Virus record (IMG/VR): IMGVR_UViG_3300042562_000746
Location: 1-64,000 of that record
Strand: one strand, 5' to 3'
DNA from: a virus
DNA length: 64,000 nt
A program made the position numbers and the translations under genes. Positions within the stretch are counted from its first letter, which is position 1, and every line of letters begins with the position of its first letter. Below, one piece after another: positions 48,005-54,903 of this stretch. The notes beneath the pieces are model-generated. The model was not told the origin of the DNA. It saw only the letters and a program-made list of their open reading frames with translations, and ran no database searches.

Positions 48005-48724
48005 TTATTTTGTGTAAATACCTTTTTTAATCATTCTACCCAATATTCTTGCACACGCAATATCCAATGCCTTTTTAGTTGCTATTGAAATTGTTGATTG
48101 ATTGAATTTAACTTCATCAATCGTTGCATCTGAAAGAAAAGTTAATTCTCTTTTAGTTGTTGCTTCTCCTAATCCACTTGCTGCAAATATCTCACCTGTT
48201 TCTGCATCGGTAAAACGAACTTGTAAACCAATACGAGTAACCACCATATTTTTAACACCATTACTTAAATTTACTGTCTCATCTTCTGATACTGAATAAT
48301 CATAACATTCTATCTCTACGAAATAATGTGCTAATCTAATTTTACCCCTACCATCGAGCTTATCTTGCGATATACCGCTCTGCGATGCTTGAAACTGCTT
48401 AACCATGCGATTTTTAATTTCAGTTTTATCTTCTGTAAATGTAAATCTATTAAGATTACTAAGATACTCCAATGTAATATTAGCCACACCGAGACCGACA
48501 CGTTTTTCTTTAAGTTCCGGATATTGTTCGTACATTTCTTCACTTATACCACATTTTAAAATTTGAATTGGAATGGTAGGCCCGTCATAATCCATATATT
48601 GGCTTATGTCCACTTTGGTTTCAAAACTTGCTTTGTATTGTTCTGTTTTAGTTGAACCTATATTCTGACTACTTGCAACAAGACTTACCAAACAAAAACT
48701 TAATAAAACGAATAAACTTTTCAT
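48005..48724 (-). CDS. CsgG-like exported protein
   Basis: 239 residues with a signal peptide (LFVLLSFCLVSLVASSQ). GLGVANITLEYLSNLNRFTF, then AHYFVEIECYDYSVSEDETV and LQVRFTDAETGEIFAASGLG, follow the CsgG pattern (TxxLxxxGRF, aLxi... TGEI). CsgG forms the outer-membrane pore for curli and related fibres; here no lipobox cysteine is evident, so lipidation is doubtful. A phage CsgG homologue could help release or secretion; no CsgA-like subunit is visible nearby. Confidence 0.72.
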   Translation of the reverse strand: MKSLFVLLSFCLVSLVASSQNIGSTKTEQYKASFETKVDISQYMDYDGPTIPIQILKCGISEEMYEQYPELKEKRVGLGVANITLEYLSNLNRFTFTEDKTEIKNRMVKQFQASQSGISQDKLDGRGKIRLAHYFVEIECYDYSVSEDETVNLSNGVKNMVVTRIGLQVRFTDAETGEIFAASGLGEATTKRELTFLSDATIDEVKFNQSTISIATKKALDIACARILGRMIKKGIYTK

Positions 48725-48740
48725 ACATTCTTACTTTTTA

Positions 48741-48750
48741 TATAAATATA
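48741..48750 (-). promoter_or_regulatory. Possible TATATTTATA-type promoter before the CsgG-like gene
   Basis: TATATTTATA 17 nt upstream of the start at 48724 resembles the -7 box but no TTTG is at the -33 distance. Similar sequences precede 29095, 34950, 37879 and 59508. A phage-modified polymerase might use it, but this is only a pattern. Confidence 0.35.
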
Positions 48751-48765
48751 GAATTTTATCATTAT

Positions 48766-48798
48766 AAATAAAAAACCCCCACCGATTAAGTGGGGGTT
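48766..48798 (-). terminator. Intrinsic terminator after the beta-helix lipoprotein gene
   Basis: Perfect minus-strand AACCCCCAC/GTGGGGGTT stem with a 7-nt loop (48798-48774) followed by TTTTATT. It marks the end of the unit coding the TonB receptor and lipoprotein. Confidence 0.9.
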
Positions 48799-48815
48799 AT
48801 CATATTATTTTGTTA

Positions 48816-50018
48816 TTAATTACCTTTTGTTGGAAATCTAGTCCAACCACTAATCCATATTGGTTTGGATAATATTTCCATTTCAGCTTTTGTATAAGAT
48901 ACTTGTTTGTTACCTTCTGATAAAGCTTTTGCCTTCATATCAGCTGCAGTAAATACAATTGATGTTGATTTGAAATTTAATAATGGGTCATACGCCTGAA
49001 CCTCATTGTTTTGGAATTTACTTACACCATCTTTATATGCTTGTGCAGTTTCATTACTTTCCATTGAGAATCCCCCTTTTTGATATCCAACAATCTTTGA
49101 GTTAGTAATTGTGAATTGAGTTGCTCTCCTCCATCTTAAACCTAAATTATGGTTTGCTAATGAAGCCACATCAAATGGTCCAACTAAAATCATATTATCT
49201 AATTTAGGATGTGTAAATGGTTGTGCAGATGTACCTGTTCCATCATTATCACATTCTACACCATTTCCAGCATCACCAGCATCTACGAATTGTGGGTCTC
49301 TCTTTGAAACTGAATACGATACTGAACCTCTATATCCAAAATCAAAATCGTAATCATCATCCGCAGTTGCATAAGCGTATAAGTTTTTTGCATTTACAGT
49401 TCCACCAAAAAATTCAAATGCATCATCGTTAGCGTAAATAGTTTGAACATTCTCAATGATTGTCCCACTACCAACTCCACCTAATGTTAGTGCGTTGATT
49501 TCAGAGTTTGGCATTGCTGCGATACCAGCGTATTCAATTCTTACATATTTTAGAACACCACTATTATCCAAATCGTTAGTACCACCATAAGGTCTACCAA
49601 TACCACCTTCAATAGTTGGTTCGGAAGTTCTATTAGTAGTTGCTCTACCTAACAATACAACACCACCCCAATCACCAGGTGTTCTTTCACCAACTGCTTT
49701 ACCTGATGTAAATACAATTGGTTTTGTAGAAGTTCCCTCTGCAATTAGTTGTGCACCTCTTTCAATAATTAGTGCACCTTTCTCTGCAATATCAGAAACA
49801 ATTGTTGTACCCGGTTGGATAATAAGTTTAGCACCATCGGTTACATAAACATATCCTTTTAATGTCCATGTCTTGTCCGATGTTAAAGTTGTTGTTGTGT
49901 TAATGTTTCCACTTAATGTTGTTGTAGTTGGAACATTGATAGGCGTTACATCGCCACCTAATTCTTTTTTGCAGCTGAATAATCCTAATACCAAAATAAG
50001 CCCTAATAATTTTTTCAT
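48816..50018 (-). CDS. Surface lipoprotein with parallel beta-helix
   Basis: 400 residues. MKKLLGLILVLGLFSCKKE is a lipoprotein signal (lipobox LFSC). The body has repeated beta-helix turns (LIIQPGTTIVSDIAEKGALI, then IERGAQLIAEGTSTKPIVFT, GDWGGVVLLGRATTN, GGVGSGTIIENVQTIYANDD). The ending CGWTRFPTKGN-type tail carries no sorting domain. It directly follows, and overlaps, the TonB-dependent receptor, echoing transporter/surface-lipoprotein pairs of Bacteroidota. It probably sits over or beside the receptor at the cell surface; the ligand is unknown. Confidence 0.87.
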   Translation of the reverse strand: MKKLLGLILVLGLFSCKKELGGDVTPINVPTTTTLSGNINTTTTLTSDKTWTLKGYVYVTDGAKLIIQPGTTIVSDIAEKGALIIERGAQLIAEGTSTKPIVFTSGKAVGERTPGDWGGVVLLGRATTNRTSEPTIEGGIGRPYGGTNDLDNSGVLKYVRIEYAGIAAMPNSEINALTLGGVGSGTIIENVQTIYANDDAFEFFGGTVNAKNLYAYATADDDYDFDFGYRGSVSYSVSKRDPQFVDAGDAGNGVECDNDGTGTSAQPFTHPKLDNMILVGPFDVASLANHNLGLRWRRATQFTITNSKIVGYQKGGFSMESNETAQAYKDGVSKFQNNEVQAYDPLLNFKSTSIVFTAADMKAKALSEGNKQVSYTKAEMEILSKPIWISGWTRFPTKGN

Positions 50019-52267
50019 AGATTCAAATTTAATGTTAAAGAAATTGTTCGTTCGTTGTTTGTTTTTATCAAATTTCGGTTTTGTAACTTTTGATAATAGA
50101 TTGATGGTTGACCTAACACATCACCTATTGCCAATTTTATTTCACCTTTATTTAATTTATGTAAAAGGGTAACATCCAATACATCTCTGCTGTTTTCAAA
50201 AATGTCTGGATAACCCTGAAATCCTATTGCTGATATTCTATCTCCTACTCTATTGTAAGTTATGTTAAGTGTGTTTTTCTTTTTATGTATATTCACGCCA
50301 CCATTTAATACATAGTTTGATTGTCCTTGTAATTGTCTTTTAACTCCTTTCACGTTTACTTCCGAATTCATTACCGAAGCGTTTGTATAAAAATCAAACC
50401 ATTCAGTTACCTTTTTACGAAATTCTAATTCAACACCATAAAGATATGCGTTATCAGGATTTGAGTAAGTTAATAATAAGTTTGATGGAACTGAACCATC
50501 AGCTACTACTTGCTCAATTGGTTTTATGAAGTTCTTACCAAATAGGGATACTGAAATATTCTCTCCTACTTTTGGATATAACTCCCATTTCAAATCTAAA
50601 TTATATATGTCAGATTTTTCCAATTTAGGATTACCCAATAATTGTGCGTTTCTTACAAAATCATAATAAGCAAAATTAGCTACTTCTCTAAACTCCGGCC
50701 TTGCTAATGTTTTACTTAATGAAAATCTATACTTCGTTTTTTCTAAATTGTATGAAAGATTTAATGATGGTAATACATCCAAATACTCTCTATTAACTTT
50801 AACTTTACTTCCACTAAAATCTGCGGTAGATACATCAAATAAATTATATTCGGTTCTAACACCCGTATTTAATTTCCATAAACCAAATTCTTTATCCAAC
50901 ATTACATACCCACTACCTAAATCAAAATCAGCAGTGTATTTGTCTGTGTTGTTTGTTATCTCGTCTAACATATCAGTTGAAAGATAACGAAATATTCTTG
51001 CGTTAAATCCTCTAATTTTTTTTAAGTAACCACCACCAATCTTAATATCACCAAATGATTTGTTAATGTTACCACTAAAAGAGTTTTCATCCATCACACT
51101 CCAAAAACGATATGTATCTCTCCATGCGGTAGCATAGGGTTCGTTTACTCCCAATGATTTTGTAATTGGATTAACTCTATAATCAGGTTGCTCTCTAAAG
51201 ATAAAATTGTATCCTAAATTAAAATCCCAAGTTTTAAGTTTACCATCAAATTGAGAATTAACTACAATGTTGTTTATATGGTTAGATGAATTACTATGAA
51301 CATTTTGAACATTATCATAGTTCTCACCATTTCTATTCATATAAGAATCATCAGCTTGATAGTTCACTAATGTTTTCCAACTATATCGGTTCTCACCTAA
51401 ATAAGTTAAATTCAATAAACCATTTGCGGAAAATCTTTTTGTATATAATGTATCTTTATAATCGTATGCTAATTCAGTTGAGGATTGATAATCTATTCTA
51501 TCTATGTAATTTAATCCATATGAGTTTCTAATAGTTGAACTGAATAAAGCATTGAATTTATTTTTCTTTACACCAAATGATAAACCACCATTTAAGTTTG
51601 GAGATGAATTAAATCCATCTACTATTGGATTACTAAATTGCTTTGTATATAATCTTTTATCACCATTACTACTAACTCTATATCCGTATGTAGATGGGAA
51701 TGTGGAAGGGAATTCAGTAGCTTGAACTAACTTAAAATCCTTTAAAGTTGAAACCAAACCCCAACCACTTCCCAATGAGATATTGAAGAAATTATCGGAA
51801 ACTTCTTTTGTTGTAATTTGTACCAAGCCACCACTCCAATCTCCTGGTTGATTTGCTGATGCTGATTTAGCAACTATAATATTATCAATTAAAGCTGTTG
51901 GAATTATATCAAATGAAAATGCTCTCCTATCAGGTTCAGTTGATGGTAGGAGTGTTTTGTTTAGGATAGCCGAATTGTATCTATCTGCTAATCCTCTTAC
52001 TAATACAAACTTATCGTTTTGTATTGTTACACCACTTACTCTTTTAAGTGCATCACCTACATTTCTGTCAGGTGTTTTTTTAATAAATTCTATGGATACA
52101 CCATCAGAAACTACCGATGAATTTCGGATAGTTGTTATTACTGCTACTTCGGTAATTTTCTTACCCGCTGAACGAACTGTAACTGTTGTTAGTTTTTTTG
52201 AAAATAGAGTGTCTTGTGAAAATGATATAAATGGTAAGGATAAAAGGACAAATAAAAATACTCTCAT
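50015..52267 (-). CDS. TonB-dependent outer-membrane receptor
   Basis: About 750 residues. I start at the Met at 52267 (MRVFLFVLLSLPFISFSQ), a good signal peptide; starts 6 or 27 bases upstream also exist. The plug domain follows (VGDALKRVSGVTIQNDKFVL, VRGLADRYNSAILNKTLLPS, GGLVQITTKE), then a long 22-strand-type barrel ending ERTISLTLNLNL. It lacks the carboxypeptidase-regulatory N-terminal domain of SusC/RagA types. Such receptors import iron chelates, vitamins or sugars using TonB. A full-length phage-encoded one is exceptional. The leader carries a hairpin over its start (52255-52312). Confidence 0.9.
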   Translation of the reverse strand: MRVFLFVLLSLPFISFSQDTLFSKKLTTVTVRSAGKKITEVAVITTIRNSSVVSDGVSIEFIKKTPDRNVGDALKRVSGVTIQNDKFVLVRGLADRYNSAILNKTLLPSTEPDRRAFSFDIIPTALIDNIIVAKSASANQPGDWSGGLVQITTKEVSDNFFNISLGSGWGLVSTLKDFKLVQATEFPSTFPSTYGYRVSSNGDKRLYTKQFSNPIVDGFNSSPNLNGGLSFGVKKNKFNALFSSTIRNSYGLNYIDRIDYQSSTELAYDYKDTLYTKRFSANGLLNLTYLGENRYSWKTLVNYQADDSYMNRNGENYDNVQNVHSNSSNHINNIVVNSQFDGKLKTWDFNLGYNFIFREQPDYRVNPITKSLGVNEPYATAWRDTYRFWSVMDENSFSGNINKSFGDIKIGGGYLKKIRGFNARIFRYLSTDMLDEITNNTDKYTADFDLGSGYVMLDKEFGLWKLNTGVRTEYNLFDVSTADFSGSKVKVNREYLDVLPSLNLSYNLEKTKYRFSLSKTLARPEFREVANFAYYDFVRNAQLLGNPKLEKSDIYNLDLKWELYPKVGENISVSLFGKNFIKPIEQVVADGSVPSNLLLTYSNPDNAYLYGVELEFRKKVTEWFDFYTNASVMNSEVNVKGVKRQLQGQSNYVLNGGVNIHKKKNTLNITYNRVGDRISAIGFQGYPDIFENSRDVLDVTLLHKLNKGEIKLAIGDVLGQPSIYYQKLQNRNLIKTNNERTISLTLNLNL

Positions 52268-52312
52268 AAACATATTAGGGTTTGTTTTCCCCAATAACTA
52301 TGAGAGTATTTT
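52255..52312 (-). terminator. Long hairpin overlapping the TonB-receptor start codon
   Basis: A perfect 14-bp inverted repeat: AAAATACTCTCATA (RNA 5' arm, 52312-52299) and TATGAGAGTATTTT (3' arm, 52268-52255), with an inner TTGGGG/CCCTAA stem in the loop, then TATTTG. The ATG at 52267 lies in the 3' arm. It may terminate transcription from 52349 or hide the receptor's start codon, or both (attenuation). Confidence 0.7.
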
Positions 52313-52348
52313 AATTAAATATTAAGTATTAGATTAACTTTATGTTAA

Positions 52349-52612
52349 CTATCCTAATTCTTCTTCCTTCTTAGGTTCTTCTGCTTTTTTACTAGTAAAT
52401 TTATCCAAAGTATCTGCACCCATACCGATAGCAGTAATTACCATTACGGCATTTACTAATTCAGCGGCTGGTTTGAAATGGTCTTCGGAAAATGAATTAG
52501 CCAACATTGTACCACATAAGAATAACGCACCTACGAATGCGATTACTGGTTTTACGGAAATTGAACCCCTTTCATCTTTGAAAATTTCAATTGCCCACTC
52601 TTTAAATGTCAT
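52349..52612 (-). CDS. Holin-like membrane protein (87 aa)
   Basis: 87 residues. SISVKPVIAFVGALFLCGTM (first helix), then VNAVMVITAIGMGADTLDKF (second), with a charged tail (KKAEEPKKEEELG). The pattern of two membrane helices and the GADTLDKFT-type motif resembles phage holins of marine T4-type phages. It may control lysis timing, and the position near the envelope island fits. A GGGAG ribosome-binding site precedes the start. Confidence 0.68.
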   Translation of the reverse strand: MTFKEWAIEIFKDERGSISVKPVIAFVGALFLCGTMLANSFSEDHFKPAAELVNAVMVITAIGMGADTLDKFTSKKAEEPKKEEELG

Positions 52613-52662
52613 AATTACTCCCTTTATTTTTTTGTTATGATTACTTTTTATTTAATACCCTA

Positions 52663-53016
52663 TTACCATTTTGGTGCATCTTCCTTAAACTCATCACCTT
52701 CTTTCTTTTTAGGTTTTGGTGCTGCTGCTGCAGGAGTTGCATTTTTTTCTTTGATAATTACAGTTTTAGTTCCACCACCTGCTGCTTGTTGTTGAGCCGG
52801 TATGTTAATGTTGATTGATTGTGGTTGAACCTGCTTATCACTATCTTTTGGTTTTTGTAAGTAGGACATTAAGAATGTACCACCACCCACTACCAATGTA
52901 CTAACTGTACCTATAAGAGTTTTTTTCAAACCACTCATTGTACCATCATTATGTTTTTCGTTTTTAGCCATTGCAGCTTCTTCCGATGTCTTTGTTGTTT
53001 TTGTTGCCTTTGCCAT
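52663..53016 (-). CDS. Single-pass membrane protein (117 aa)
   Basis: 117 residues: a polar N-terminus, one membrane helix (TLIGTVSTLVVGGGTFLMSY) and a proline/glutamine/alanine-rich tail with a lysine/glutamate end. Topology suits a spanin or periplasmic tether. Function unknown. Confidence 0.66.
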   Translation of the reverse strand: MAKATKTTKTSEEAAMAKNEKHNDGTMSGLKKTLIGTVSTLVVGGGTFLMSYLQKPKDSDKQVQPQSININIPAQQQAAGGGTKTVIIKEKNATPAAAAPKPKKKEGDEFKEDAPKW

Positions 53017-53017
53017 A

Positions 53018-53386
53018 TTATATTTTATTAAAGTCTGTTATTCCTAATTGATTTCCTTTATCATCAAACAATGCAATTCTATATGCAGATGATGGTAATG
53101 CTGATGTATATACTTTTAATATATTGTCACCAACTTTTACTTCACTTGTTGATTTAGATACTACTCTATTTGAGATATCGAATATTTTTATTGTTACCGT
53201 TTGTGCTGTTTCACTTTTAACATTCATTGCTACTTGTGATGTTACAAAGGGTGATTCTAATTTAATACCACTTACACTATTAATTGCCAATTCAGATGGT
53301 ACTTGATTTATTATAGTTGGTATATCTACCTTTCTGCATCCGATAAATGTTATAGCTACCAATGCTATTAAAATTGTTTTTTTCAT
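53018..53386 (-). CDS. Lipoprotein with sorting-domain-like beta fold (122 aa)
   Basis: 122 residues. MKKTILIALVAITFIGCRKV is a lipoprotein signal (lipobox FIGC). The rest is a single beta sandwich: TAQTVTIKIFDISNRVVSKS, then KVYTSALPSSAYRIALFDDK, very like the type 9 secretion-system C-terminal (Por) sorting domain fold. Here it is free standing. Probably a surface or periplasmic component with 53388-53732. Confidence 0.74.
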   Translation of the reverse strand: MKKTILIALVAITFIGCRKVDIPTIINQVPSELAINSVSGIKLESPFVTSQVAMNVKSETAQTVTIKIFDISNRVVSKSTSEVKVGDNILKVYTSALPSSAYRIALFDDKGNQLGITDFNKI

Positions 53387-53387
53387 T

Positions 53388-53732
53388 TTACTTTACTATT
53401 ATTGTTGTTTTACCTACTTTATTTTTACTCTCATCTTCCAATAACAAATATAAATATTTAATTTCTAGTGTATTAGTGTATATTTTCTTTTTATTTATTC
53501 CAATTTGTCCTTTAAATCTTTCTCTTGTCAAAACTTGGTTGGTTGTACTATCACCTATTGTTAGAGTATATACACCATTTTTAGTTAAATCAAATTGTAT
53601 TTCTTGTCCGTTTTCAACACTACTTTGTGCAACACTAAATATTTTTACATTTTCAGGAGGTGGAGTTGGTATAACTTCTACCTTCTTACATGCGGCTAAA
53701 CTTAAACACAATATGAATAATATTTTTTTCAT
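53388..53732 (-). CDS. Small lipoprotein (114 aa)
   Basis: 114 residues. MKKILFILCLSLAACKKVEV is a lipoprotein signal (lipobox LAAC). The following domain is strand rich (SVENGQEIQFDLTKNGVYTL, IKYLYLLLEDESKNKVGKTT), again a small beta sandwich. Overlaps the barrel gene by one base. Function unknown. Confidence 0.74.
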   Translation of the reverse strand: MKKILFILCLSLAACKKVEVIPTPPPENVKIFSVAQSSVENGQEIQFDLTKNGVYTLTIGDSTTNQVLTRERFKGQIGINKKKIYTNTLEIKYLYLLLEDESKNKVGKTTIIVK

Positions 53733-54625
53733 TAAAATTGAAAGTTTGTTCCTACCATAAATAGAATTGGGTTACTCTTTTTATATCCAACCGATTCACT
53801 CAATTTATCCCAAGTTGTGTTATATCTGATGTTAGTATTCAATACAAATCTTTTAGTTATTTTCCAATCAATAGATGTACCATAATATAAGTCCAAATTG
53901 AAATCATCTACATACGCTAAATCCGATTCAGTACCATCTTTAAATACTTTATAAACATCACTCATTGCAAATATTTGTGGTGATACGTTTACTCTTTTTG
54001 TTTTTAGTGTATACGTGTACATCACCATACCTCTATAAGTAAGTTCAGATGATGCTGGCATTTGTGGATATATTAAATCTTTAAAATCACCGTTTTCGTC
54101 CACAGTATATTTTCCTTCCCATTCACCTTGATAAGTTCCCCAAAATGATTTTGATGCTGTTAAACTATAACCAAATGTCCCATATTTTTTTGTTCTAAAC
54201 ACATCTATAAACGATAGTGTAATATCTTTTTGGAAATCAAAATCAGTTGAGTAAAATGTTTGGATTGTAGTTGTTCTTTTTTCTGTGTTTCTACTAAGAC
54301 CATAACCCACACCATAATAATTCCATATAGGATTTATTGATGCTGCAAATGAATGACCCCATTGACCATTTAAAGACGATTTATGGTATCCTAAATTAAG
54401 TGTAGTTGATATTTGCTTTCCAATAATTCCTACTGAAAGGTTTGATGATGAAAGAACATCTTTTGAAAAATTAACATAGGATTGTAATATACCCACATCG
54501 TTCCAATCATCACTTTCTCCAAATAATTCTTTTGGTGATAATTGTAATGTATCGGGTTTTTGTATCTGTGCGTTTGTAACAAATGTTGTCAAAATTAGTG
54601 ACAAAACTAATAGTATTTTTTTCAT
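53732..54625 (-). CDS. Outer-membrane beta-barrel protein
   Basis: 297 residues from MKKILLVLSLILTTFVTNAQ, a signal peptide ending NAQ. The rest consists of alternating strands (SVGIIGKQISTTLNLGYHKS, KRVNVSPQIFAMSDVYKVF, KRFVLNTNIRYNT) ending NPILFMVGTNFQF with terminal aromatic F, the outer-membrane barrel signature. The end resembles the 45198-46799 barrel. It could be a phage-coded porin-like or adhesin scaffold. Confidence 0.78.
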   Translation of the reverse strand: MKKILLVLSLILTTFVTNAQIQKPDTLQLSPKELFGESDDWNDVGILQSYVNFSKDVLSSSNLSVGIIGKQISTTLNLGYHKSSLNGQWGHSFAASINPIWNYYGVGYGLSRNTEKRTTTIQTFYSTDFDFQKDITLSFIDVFRTKKYGTFGYSLTASKSFWGTYQGEWEGKYTVDENGDFKDLIYPQMPASSELTYRGMVMYTYTLKTKRVNVSPQIFAMSDVYKVFKDGTESDLAYVDDFNLDLYYGTSIDWKITKRFVLNTNIRYNTTWDKLSESVGYKKSNPILFMVGTNFQF

Positions 54626-54629
54626 TAGT

Positions 54630-54890
54630 TTAATCATTTAAGTATTGTTTACAAACATCACAACCACATTTTTCTCTTACCTTTTTCCAATCAATATCTC
54701 CACAAACATCTTCAAATCTATGATTTATTTCACGATGGTCGTGAATGTACCTTATTGCTTTATCGGTAAGTCCCATCCACATATCACATCTTGAAGCGTT
54801 GCCATCACCACCAGAACTATACATTCTTACCTCATTTTTATTACAATCTGAACAATGAAATATTATTCCGTCTCCGTTTTTCTTTGGCAT
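54630..54890 (-). CDS. Cysteine-rich zinc-binding protein (86 aa)
   Basis: 86 residues. FHCSDCNKNEVRMYSSGGDG, SRCDMWMG, VCGDIDWKKVREKCGCDVCK: two or more CxxC pairs, likely two zinc sites. No signal peptide, so cytoplasmic, unlike its neighbours. A clear AGGAG ribosome-binding site precedes it. Function unknown. Confidence 0.7.
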   Translation of the reverse strand: MPKKNGDGIIFHCSDCNKNEVRMYSSGGDGNASRCDMWMGLTDKAIRYIHDHREINHRFEDVCGDIDWKKVREKCGCDVCKQYLND

Positions 54891-54903
54891 AATTTTCTCC
54901 TTT

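Noticed and set aside
48816-52294. Classical SusC/SusD polysaccharide uptake locus
   Set aside because: The receptor lacks the carboxypeptidase-regulatory N-terminal domain and the lipoprotein is a beta-helix rather than a SusD helical repeat protein. No glycoside hydrolase is adjacent.
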